From: Bisporella sp. PMI_857
Lineage: Eukaryota > Ascomycota > Leotiomycetes > Helotiales > Helotiaceae
Reading direction: 5' to 3'
Length of the DNA stretch: 64,000 bases
NCBI GenBank assembly: GCA_021307315.1
Contig: JAJSPD010000036.1
Coordinates: 1 to 64,000 of the forward strand
Under the pieces are notes generated by a model, which worked only from the letters and a program-made list of their open reading frames with translations, made no database searches and had not been told where the DNA came from. How positions within the stretch are numbered: position 1 is the stretch's first letter; the number at the start of each line of letters is the position of its first letter. Positions 39,456 through 48,819 of this stretch are shown here, piece after piece. The position numbers and the translations under genes were made by a program.

Positions 39456-40419
39456 GGAAGATGTTTAAATTATTTTTCTGCCGAAGCAAGGTCTTACCTT
39501 ATGCTGCGGTTCCTTGGGCTACGGCGCCCTAGACTGCACAGCGTAAACTGTCGAGCAGAGCAACGAAGACGACGACAGCGATGAATGCTGCGACAATGGC
39601 GAACACTTCAACTGGGATAGCGGCGAAGACGGCAGTGAATATATACAATGCAAGGCAAAAGAGTTGGGACAACAATGCGTCTTGTAACATAGATTTCTAT
39701 TGCCTCTGGGAGTTCGAGTATCTTTTTGCAGGCGCCAGCCAGAAGCAAAGAATCCCAATATAGGCAATCTGTTATAACATATACAACTCAAATAGGGGGC
39801 TAGAGAAGGAGCAGAGCATATTAATGCGGATGCTTGGGGGCTGGTTATAGAAGCTCTAATAAGGATGGTGTAGGTACATAGCTACCTGGATACCGAGTGC
39901 ACTTCTCTTCTATGCAAAGTCAGGTGCCTAGGTACGATATCCCGCAAGACCAACTCTCCGTCCTGTCACTAAAGCACTAGCTCCGGCCAAGTAACCCGCT
40001 CCGCCTCAAACACTCCGCCTTCATAGGCCATACATATAACGATCCCCCACAAACTTTTGACTCGGTCCCTTCCTCCGCACCACAAACGGCACTATCGCAC
40101 CTGCAACCACATATACCTCACCTCCCGCCTTAATTCCAGGATACCCGTTCCCATCAGCCCATTCTGTGTTGAGAAAAGCCTTCTCCCAATCATATTACCA
40201 CTCCAACTCCTCAGAAAGCTGTTATACCCAAATAGCATGCGGTCTGTGAGCGCCACTGCCTCCTAACTCCCACCATCTCCAGCAACTTAACACGGATGAA
40301 CTCATTGAACGAGTCGTGGATGCGTGGCGCTTCGGGGAAGTCCTGTCCCGTGGTGCGGTCGACACTACATTGCCCACGAATGTGCGCCATAGCGGTTCCT
40401 CGACCCCTTCACCTGTCGT
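39456..40419. other. Intergenic, no gene recognised
   Basis: An acidic plus-strand frame near 39556-39690 lacks a start and known relatives. Nothing else is recognisable. Confidence 0.45.
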
Positions 40420-41262
40420 GGCGTGGGTCAAGGGCAACTATTTCATTATGCCGATCCACTCGACCAGCTGCGCGTTCGAAAACTGGTTGAGGCCCTGTGC
40501 CGCGACAGCTGCGACAGTGGCGGCACGGAAGGCTCGCAGGGACAGTTTGCGGGAGGTTCCTGGAACGGTGACGATCCTGAGGGTGGTGGCTTCGCTGGTG
40601 TGGTATGGGCATTTCACGATGGCAGGGGAGGGTGGCCGGTGCCGGGTTTATCGCAAGCGAGGGACACGACGTCGAGGCTATTCTCCACACAGATGAAGGT
40701 GATGGTGCCTCGCGGTATATGTCGTCAACGAGCCAGCGGTAATCCAGGCGCAGGAAAGCCTGCGACTCGGCTGGTATTGGAAAGTTGCAGCAGGCCGAGC
40801 ATAGCGTAGACCTTATCCCTGGTGGGATCCGTTGCTTCGAAGTCGACCACCAACGCGACATAGGGTCTCTGAATGTTGTACTTCACCTCGGATCGAATTC
40901 GCATAATGTTATTTGCGTAGGAGTGCGTATTGAATTCCGCGGCTCCTCCTTGCTGTGGTTTACCTTGGGGTAATTCGAGCCGGCCGCAAGAGTGTAGGAA
41001 TGTTGTGATGGCCAGGAGCTCCGCAAACAGGATGTCGTACCCCCACAAGCACCATGGGGGGTAATCCTCGCAAGCGCCATCTCCTGGATGATCCAGAAAC
41101 GTCGAAAGACGGGTCGCTCGAACAAGCAAATAGCGCCTGATAATCTTTTTCTATCGTGGCAACAGGTTTGGCCGGGTTGTGGGTCGATGCTATCGTGTGC
41201 TTGGAATGTGCCCATGGGGAAAACAACGCATGGTGCCCTACGGGGGCGCGGCGCAAGGTCAT
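40420..41262 (-). pseudogene. HET-domain protein pseudogene with frameshifts
   Basis: On the minus strand, HET-family pieces appear in order but in different frames. CLFERPVFRRFWIIQEMALA (about 41130-41060) is the post-HET WRRLWIIQE-type motif. CLWGYDILFAELLAITTFLH, VKYNIQRPYVALVVDF and EATDPTRDKVYAMLGL (about 41030-40770) are the classic TDPRDKVYALLGL region. YRWLVDDIYREAPSP (about 40745-40700) follows in yet another frame. The N-terminal HET core is not found upstream. At least two frame changes and the lack of a start show the gene is dead. Confidence 0.75.
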
Positions 41263-41904
41263 CTACCCATTTTTTGCTTATTTGGGTGAAGAGCGTTGAA
41301 AAGTTGCGGCCTAGATAGATTCAAATTCAACCGATTCAACCATTTTATTCAGTTTATCATAACACTAACTCAACCAACACAATACTGCATCCTCTCTTTA
41401 TACATTTGCCATGCCTCAACCTCAGCATGAACAATACCCCCCCCCCCCCCAATTCCCGAATAGCCAGTGCCCAATAGCCGTAGTTCCAGCCCCCTCCTTA
41501 TCTGAGTCGAATTGGGGTCGCTACCGTGGTAGTTTACATGGTAATGCCCCTGTTTTCGTCTCGCCATATGCTTCGCTGTCCAACAAAGCACTCATTGTAA
41601 GACGCAAGTAGCCAGGCGGTATTGGGATGACGGGAATGCATACAGGACGAAAATTTCACAGTTGTCAGCTGCCTCTAATGAGAGCGATACTGCAGGCCTC
41701 AAGGCAAGAGGTTGCCGACGGCCCCAGCAACGGGTAACGTGGAAGGTACCAGAGATAATGATCCGGGGGCCTCCTCCCCTTCTGCTCCTTCTCATAACGC
41801 CGCAAATTAAGCGGCTGCATCATTCTCGCCTGGGAGTATGTACGAGAGCGACAGGATTCCCGTTTATGGGTACCTTACACTTGGCCAAAGAGTCGGCAGG
41901 CGCT
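41263..41904. other. No gene; contains a C14 homopolymer
   Basis: A run of fourteen C at 41437-41450 is the only notable feature. The region lies between a HET pseudogene and a WD40-NLR relic and is probably decayed coding sequence. Confidence 0.45.
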
Positions 41905-42100
41905 TCTACAACTATATTATTCAGCCCTTGTCTTTGTACGTGAGAAAAGTCTTATCCAAAATCGATTTAAGGAGTATATTCCATCTTAGATCCCCAAAAA
42001 AAATTCACTCGAAGGCCATTCAGACGAGGTCGCTTCAGTAGCCCTTTCGCCAGATGGCAAGCGCGTGTCGTATCTGAAACTCCAAGACACTAAAATTAAA
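41905..42100 (+). pseudogene. Relic of a WD40-type NLR (NACHT-WD40 junction)
   Basis: The plus-strand frame reads QALLQLYYSALVFVREKSLI, then QNRFKEYIPS, a stop, and SLEGHSDEVASVALSPDGKR followed by VSYLKLQDTKIK. This is the linker and first WD40 repeat of HET-E-type NWD proteins (LQTYYSALVFxPxKS... LEGHSxxVxSVAxSPDGKR). A TAG replaces the usual tryptophan codon, and the frame changes upstream near 41900. Nothing of the NACHT domain or of further WD40 repeats remains, so it is a fragment of an old third NLR gene. Confidence 0.8.
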
Positions 42101-42176
42101 GCAACGATCTCAAGCGTACAACACTTCCATCAAATTTTAAACGACATCCCACCAAACTCTCCACCACAGCTTCTCC

Positions 42177-43655
42177 TCACCCCCTCCCTCCCCTCCAATA
42201 ATGCTCCCTTTTCTCCACAAACCGCCTGCCAAACACCAAATCCCCAACCGCAGCTTCATGCACACAAACCCAACAATGAACCGGAAACTCCCGCTTCCAA
42301 GAATCAGCACCCATACTCCACTGGACCGTCACTTTGCCAACGCAACGTTCCTTCTTCCCACCCCCAATCTGGACCCAGATCCCCTCTTCGGCGTTTTCAT
42401 CTGCATCGATAGGTTCGATTTCGAGACCGTGGGCGACGGCGAAGGATTGCGTGATTAGGTTCTCGCTGAGGTTTTCATCCAGTTTTGCGGTTGTGGAGAG
42501 GGGACCGGATGGTGTAGTTATATAGCCTGGCTCGGCTTGGTAGTTGGCGGACGGATCTAGGTGAAGGAGGTTGCTGTTCTCGTGGACAGCTAGGAAGTCG
42601 CTCTCGGGGGGTGGGGCGGGTATACTTTCTGTTGATGCAGGCGGGCCGTTGTTACTAACCACTTGGATTTCAGGGGATGGTGAGCGTGGCTCTGGCGCAG
42701 ACGCAATGGTAACAGAAGAAGATCGTGGATATCTTTGTGGTTGAGCCCGGGTAGGAGGGATAGACGTGGATGTTGACCCGGTGCTACGATTTCGTGAAGA
42801 GGTAGGAGAGGGCGAAGGACTTATATTAAAGGTTGGGGCGTGAGGATTGTTTAGTTCTGTTGGAGGTTCCGTATTTATTGAAGAAGCAGTGGGAGATGTT
42901 GGCGGGGGCTGATATCCGGGTACCCGTCTTTCATACACTATGCTTGTCCCCAAATCCTGAAGTGCGATTTGCACATTGCGGTTAAGAGAAACGAACGGCT
43001 CTTCTGAGTCTCCAATGGACGATCCTTGTTTTGCCTCGAGTTTTTCTTGCAGTATCTCTATCGTCCTAATATGAACTTTGATTTCACGTTTGAGTCTTTT
43101 TCTAATCTGATATCAGCCTAGCCCACATATTAATTGGCTCGGTCTAGCTTCCATTTCCCTATTACCTGCTTTAGTTCGAGGCTTTAATCGAATAGTTTCT
43201 AGAATAATGCTATTCATTACCAGTTGAAAACTGCACTTCACACTTTCCATCTTTGGGACCATCGCTTCGATATCCTTCTTTCGAGATATCCATTTCAAAG
43301 CGACGATCAATTTCGGTATTCCTCTGAGGCCTCGAATAACGGGTACGTGGTTACGGATTTCGTTCGTTACACGTTCAGATTGATCAACCAATGTAGCGAG
43401 AACTCGGTGTTTCATTAGATATTGTAGCACATGTAGATTCCCATCATCTGGGATAGCGGTATAACGTTCTAGAGCAGTACACGCTGCTCCAATAAGACAG
43501 GCAAACAAGTCAACACCGCTTGCGAACTCTGCGATGTCATCCTTCGCCCCCTTGACCCTCCGTCCGCTTCGATAAAGTGACTTCGAGCATTTGCCGAGTA
43601 ATTCTACAGCCGTCCAGCAGGCAAAAATTCCGGTTGTAATTGAGAACGGCTCCAT
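42177..43655 (-). CDS. STAND-type N-terminal domain with a retropepsin-like C-terminus (join out of frame)
   Basis: Exon 1 (43655-43166) begins MEPFSITTGIFACWTAVELL, like the helical domain at the start of fungal STAND proteins. Exon 2 (43106-42177) begins IRKRLKREIKVHIRTIEILQ, a coiled coil, then a long proline/serine-rich linker. It ends in a retropepsin-like fold: KLDENLSENLITQSFAVAHG, IEPID, VQIGGGKKERCVGKVTVQW, then DLVFGRRFV. The catalytic DTG is replaced by DEN, so the domain is probably a non-catalytic binding module. The evident splice sites (GTAATA...TATCAG, 59 nt) leave the two exons out of frame by one base, so either a frameshift or an unusual splice is involved. There is no NACHT. 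Its likely role, by association, is in NLR-type signalling. Confidence 0.6.
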
Positions 43656-45958
43656 CAAATTTTCTAATTAAGAAATTGCCTTGCTTTTATAAATATATGT
43701 ATATATTGACGGCAGATCAATGCCAAAATAAGTGTCATGTGCTTGTGCCAATTGAGGGAAGAAAGTAATGACCATCAAAAAGCTCTATCAACCTCACGTC
43801 TCTCCCTCCACACCAAACCAAAACAATTCTCTCTTCTTCCATATGCATAGAAACCATACTTCTACTCGGCGAGGCTGTAGGAAGAAGGAGCGGGGTAGGC
43901 TCCCTCATGGGTTGATTACACCCACTCGATTTATCTAGCTGCATGCATGAATACCACACCATAGACGCAAGCACGACCATTCATCTACGAAATCGATTTT
44001 CCTGAATGATTGAGGTTTCCCAGAGTGCTGGGCAGATGGACGGGAGGCCAGAGTCCTCAAATGTTCAAGTGACGATTATCGGCAACCAGAAAAGGTATCG
44101 AAGTCCCAATTGTGCCGTATGACCCAGCGCCATTTCCTTGTTTATCACCACTTTTCTTCTCACCTCCCTGCCTCCTTGTCAATCTTCAAGCAACCACATC
44201 CCGAGCTTTTGTCACCGAAGTCACAGGTCGGTGGAATTAGCAGCGTTTGGCAGTTATCTACGGAGGGGACAAGAGCAACTTAGGCCAGAGACCCCAAAGT
44301 CTTTATTACCACCCTGGTTTCTATGCCTTTGCGCACGAAGGAGATTCGGAAGAGGCGTATCTTACGAAGACAACGAGTGTACAATCCCAAAAGAAGCACG
44401 AGGAACGGCCACACCATTAATACACGTGCGTGCTGCAAGCGGTTGGCCACGATTCCCCTGACCAATAATACGGCAACACATTAGAGGGCTGTGTTGATAT
44501 CTGCCTCAATTCCGTGTGGCATGGTTGGGAAGTGGGAGGGGTGAAGCCGTGTAGCGTAAAACGTGTGAGAACCACTGAAGGCTCAACTCAAGCGGCGAAC
44601 ATCAAGCTTTTACGGCCTCCTGAGCAAACCCAAGAACCGAGTTTTGGGTTTAGTAATAGGACCTGGCTGAAGCGTCGCTCTTGTAGCAAAGGGTGCTGGG
44701 AATGCAGCTTCCCCACTTTCGCCTCGACCAAGTCAAGCATATTGAACACTAGTCCTGAATAGGAAAGTATGTCCTAAGGATCACGTGTTACCGTGACACA
44801 AAGTTCCTGGTCTAATTTTTGTCAACAGTAAAAAAACCGTTACGGGCTATATTCGATCGCTTTTAAATAAGTAGATTCACTATTTGTTTAATTAAACTAA
44901 GCCTAACTGGTAAGCCTCGTTTATCCATAAATAATATCTACTTAAAGTTTTTTTTCCGTAGCTGACAATTTATTGTTTACAGCTCGTAATCCTTTGCGCG
45001 TGTCCTCCATTGATGCGGTATCGGAAAGTCGGTTCTGGGATATTGTGCGTATTTGCGGCCTGTCACGGCGCGCGCTGTGCATCTACAGATACGGTGGGCA
45101 ACGGTGGCATAGTACGAGAGAATCTAAAGCTAAGGAAAGGTGTCACGGCCCTGACCCAACTTCGCTTATGGCCCCTGACACGACAGGCCGATTCGCTTAC
45201 GCTGGCCCCTGGCTAGTCTTCTGTATATAAAGCGCTGTCCTCCTTTTCATCTGTAGCTTGTTCTTTTCGTTATGACAATTGATAGTCGTTCACACCTTCT
45301 CCTTGAGATCTACTGATCGAGATCCCTATTCGCCTTGAGTTGTTACACGAATTAGCTTGGTAGAATACCTACATGCCAACTCCTTTCTGCAAGAGAAATA
45401 GGCGATCGGATCACCCTCCTCGCCGGGCATTTTATAACACCCATGCGCTGCCAGCTGCTTAGGAGGCCAACATTGGTAAGGCCAGCGTCCGAAGGAGTCT
45501 AACCTAGACGAAATCGTGGAAAAGGCGGCTGAAGTTTGAACGGTCTTTGGCATACTGATTGTCGATATGTGGATGCAGAAATGAGATGACCTGGTGTTGG
45601 AATAACCTCAGTGAAGGAGTCGATGCTGTGACGAGACTCGATGAAGGCGACGGTGACTTCTATAGCAGATAGGCGAGCACTATTTGAGCCCCTTTGGTGA
45701 ATGGAAGGTCTGTGGAGTTAAGCAAAAAAGTTCTTTATCCCATCCGTTTACTATATATGCCTAAATAGACCCTATTATTTAATTTAAATGGCACATATCT
45801 CCACATTACAACAATGCAATACCGTTTCTTCTTTTCTGTCATTTGCGTCCTCAGTTTCTTCTCAGCTCTGGTCGCACAGCTTCCACCCGAGTCCCACTTT
45901 CCCCCATCACCGTTTCCCTTTCCTCTTCACAATATCATACCCGCTCTGTCCGCCCAAC
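43656..45958. other. 2.3 kb without a gene; LTR remnants
   Basis: GGATCACGTGTTACCGTGACA at 44779-44798 equals the 3' end of LTR-A-type elements (compare 48142-48161). A stretch at 45141-45347 starts TGTCACGG, ends GTTACA and contains TATATAAAGCGC, so may be another LTR, but has no duplication flanking it. Other open frames look like chance. Confidence 0.45.
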
Positions 45959-46954
45959 TCAATCAGAAAGCTCAACCGTCTGACTACCCGTCAACAACAA
46001 CACCGTGCTCTCCAAATTATCCGATTTACTCTTCAACTCATTAATCTTGTTCCTCAACCTCCTAATAGTCCGTTCTAACCCCTTTATCCTCACATCCTGT
46101 ACCTTCGTCTCCGTATCAATCGCATCCCTAATCAATAACTCCGTAATATCATTGAACCTCACGTTCTCGTCCCGAAGCAGCTCTATCACCACATCAGACA
46201 ATGCCGAGCGCCTCTCTTCCTCATCCTCACCGTCTCTGGTCAAGTCAATGGCAGGCCGGAGTTGCGTTCTCGTTGGCGTTTCGTTCGGAGGCTGTGACGG
46301 TGATGATGCAGGCGTATCATTCGCATCCTTTTTTCCCGTATCAGGCGTAGGCAATCCTTCCCTTGCGCCCGTCAATCTATCTCTGAAAGTTTGTCCTGGA
46401 TTCTCGAATCTCGTAACCTTCGCCACCTTCCTCGAGGGACTTCCTGCATCATACATATCCTGGTTCTCCTTATCGATTTTCTGAGACGATGGCCCACCAT
46501 TCGGCTCCTCGTCCGAATTTTCTCTCGAAGCAGCTTTTCGTTTGGATAGTGTCCAAGGCGTCGCTGGCGGCTTTGGAGTTGGTGGTTCAGGTAGAGGAGC
46601 GGAGCCGAAGCCTGCGAGCCATTCTTTCACTTGCTCTTCTTCTTCGGCGAGGATAAAGAAATTGCATTGGCCTTTTCCCTTGCCTTTTGGACATATCCAG
46701 ACTATTCTCTTGTCAATATAATATGAATTTGAAGATACAAAAACCTCACAAGCTTTCCCATAATTATCTCGATCAACTCGTTTCAAAGTTCGACACATTG
46801 CTTTGCGATCGCCATCCTTGCAGTGGCAGTACCACTCGCCGTTATAGTAGCGCCCGAACCATTTTGATTTAGTCTTGGGGTCGTTTTCGTCGGGTATTTT
46901 TTCTTGCTCTGGCTCTACCTCCTTCCCTTTGCTTTCAACGTTTTCAGTGGCCAT
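45959..46954 (-). CDS. GRF-type zinc-finger protein
   Basis: Two exons, 46954-46750 and 46701-45959, give 315 aa. The 48-nt intron (GTGAGG...AATAG) is in frame and would be read through if unspliced; removing it restores NYGKAFWICPKGKGKGQCNF, the second half of a GRF finger. With YCHC upstream this gives the CxC...C...C zinc ligands and the NxGKxFW signature (N-x-GRxFW in the family). GRF fingers bind single-stranded nucleic acid and occur in topoisomerase 3 and APE2. Here the finger is N-terminal (about 45-100), followed by a disordered S/P/T-rich region and a C-terminal coiled coil (KGLERTIRRLRNKINELKSK). The start is ATG 46954. The likely role is nuclear, in DNA or RNA transactions, otherwise unknown. 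Confidence 0.82.
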   Translation of the reverse strand: MATENVESKGKEVEPEQEKIPDENDPKTKSKWFGRYYNGEWYCHCKDGDRKAMCRTLKRVDRDNYGKACEVFVSSNSYYIDKRIVWICPKGKGKGQCNFFILAEEEEQVKEWLAGFGSAPLPEPPTPKPPATPWTLSKRKAASRENSDEEPNGGPSSQKIDKENQDMYDAGSPSRKVAKVTRFENPGQTFRDRLTGAREGLPTPDTGKKDANDTPASSPSQPPNETPTRTQLRPAIDLTRDGEDEEERRSALSDVVIELLRDENVRFNDITELLIRDAIDTETKVQDVRIKGLERTIRRLRNKINELKSKSDNLESTVLLLTGSQTVELSD

Positions 46955-47226
46955 AAGCCCAGCAGAATGCCAAAGTTTGCACTTGCAATAGATGCGTTCT
47001 GTAACTTCTGTTGCAAGAGGTAGCTTGGAGAGACAGAATGATTCGCTTTATGTCACTTCCGGAAAAACCTCGGTCCATGAATATTGAGTGAAGTCGAAGA
47101 CAATAATGAACTCTTATCACCTCAGAAATCTATGGCGCAGAGATACCGAAAATGAGGGGGTTGGGGATTGTGAAACGGCCAAGCCTATTGGCTAGATTTG
47201 GCTTAGTCAGCTCTTGGCGTCAGGAC

Positions 47227-47900
47227 GGGTCCCAATACACTTACCACTATGGTAGGTTTATAATTTTGTGCAAAACCTACCAACCCCCCCTGCCACCCCA
47301 TCAAAATGATCGCGCGTTGCGTTCTGCATCCACTTGCACTGTAATTTGGTCTGCAATTGATGCACTGCTTAACGTAGTTACATTACCACTATGTATTTTA
47401 TAGTATATATCGCTCGAAACTTTGTTGGTCGTACAGTAGAGTACTAAACTAGCTAAGCTGCTTTTTCAGCTAAATAAACTTGCGTTAAAACTTTTGGTTT
47501 GTTTAGGGATAACTGTTTAAGCACAGTAAACACTGTAAGCGCTGTAAGTACAAAGGACGCTGCAAGTACATAGACACTGTAAGTTCAGGGGATGCTGCGG
47601 GTACCGTAAACACTGTAAGCCCTGCAAGTACAAAAGACGCTACAAGCACAGTAAACACTGTAAGCGCTGTAAGTACAGAAAACGCTACACATATAGTAGA
47701 CTTAATAACCTCTTTAGCAGTAAAAGTCGAATATCTATTGTTGTAATGTAATTGCGTCTGGTGATGCATCAATTGCAGGCCAAATTACAGTGCAAGTGGA
47801 TGCAGAACACAACGCGCGATCATTTTAATGGGGTGGCAGGGGGGTGGTAGGTTTTGCACAAAATTATAAACCTACCATAGTGGTAAGTGTATTGGACCCC
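47227..47900. mobile_element. Element with 137-bp terminal inverted repeats and a tandem-repeat core
   Basis: The left arm 47227-47364 and right arm 47765-47900 are inverted copies with only a few differences, most of them transitions. The outer ends read GGGTCCCAATACACTTACC and its near-complement. No transposase is encoded. The interior carries a degenerate minisatellite (47520-47690). No convincing target-site duplication was found, so the superfamily is open; it resembles a foldback or long-TIR MITE. Confidence 0.85.
47520..47690. repeat. Degenerate minisatellite in the long-TIR element
   Basis: Words such as AGTAAACACTGTAAGCGCTG, GTAAGTACA and GACGCTRCAAG recur about every 60 bases, roughly three times, in non-coding sequence. 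Confidence 0.75.
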
Positions 47901-47994
47901 GTTAGGACCCCTATTTTCATCAACTAACGTGCTTCCCTGTGTGGCAAGACAAATGAGGGGTACTTTGAACTTCAGCAACTAGAAAGGCCATACG

Positions 47995-48161
47995 TGTCAC
48001 GAACACGCTCCTATGAGCCTGGAAAGGCGGGTTGTAGGTGCTTCAATACGAAAATACTAAACTAAGGAGAAGAGGTGCTCAACTAACTATGGCTCTCAGG
48101 CCAGGCGCTACTAGTCCCAACTAGGGAACACACGCGATCTGGTCACGTGATAACCGTGACA
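47995..48161 (+). mobile_element. LTR-A-type solo LTR, 167 bp
   Basis: It starts TGTCACGAACACG and ends TAACCGTGACA. It shares GGTGCTTCAATACGA, AATACTAAACTAAGGAG and CACGTGA with the gypsy LTR at 60330-60520. There is no target-site duplication. Confidence 0.8.
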
Positions 48162-48819
48162 CTAAGCCTTGGATCCTCGCCCTGATGCTAGGAAGTTATC
48201 ATCGGCCCTACGTGCGCTGTCGCGGGCAAATTCATGCAGGATCGCTAAGTCGATTGGTACTTCCAGCGGAAGCGAGACTCCAATCCTAGCTAATGCAAGA
48301 TAACTCTGCACGTCTTATGTCATCATTTAGAAGTAACTTACTGTAAGATCTGTGGCGGTGCGGGACGCACAAGATTCGGAATATTATTAAATCCGACCCA
48401 GGATTGGGAATGGCGTTGTTCCGCCATTGGGCTTGCCACTAGCCACAGTGGCGTTCTAGTTAAGTGGCCCAAAGCGCCCTAGTTTCTAACCGCGATCAGA
48501 CCTCCGCACCATAACCTCAAATATTATTTTAGGAAAGCATCACGCCTCTTGCAAAGCCCTATAGCGGGAGCGGGCCGGCCAACCTCCCTGCTAGCGGTGG
48601 CGGCATCAAGTGTTAAATTAGTTGCTGTTCAACGCACTTCAAATCCGTATACTCATCCCGTTGGAGCCTAGCCGCCTTGCACTGCCTCCCGCCCCGCTAT
48701 TGTGCTTTACTCGTCCTTGGAGTATCCTTCTACTAATTCACCAGCTGGCATCATTGGAGTCTGTTGATTTCTTGGACTATACTTGTCTTGCCAATATCTT
48801 TTCCTAACAATCCCCCCTT
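48162..48819 (+). other. Upstream region of the HET-NACHT-ankyrin gene
   Basis: No gene or repeat seen. The last 20 bases before the ATG are C/T-rich. Confidence 0.5.

Noticed and set aside
40316..40809. Plus-strand open frames opposite the HET pseudogene
   Set aside because: The minus strand carries recognisable HET-family motifs; the plus-strand frames show none.
45141..45347. Possible solo LTR (TGTCACGG...GTTACA)
   Set aside because: No target-site duplication, no second copy in the window and ends only loosely LTR-like; left as a note in the intergenic entry.
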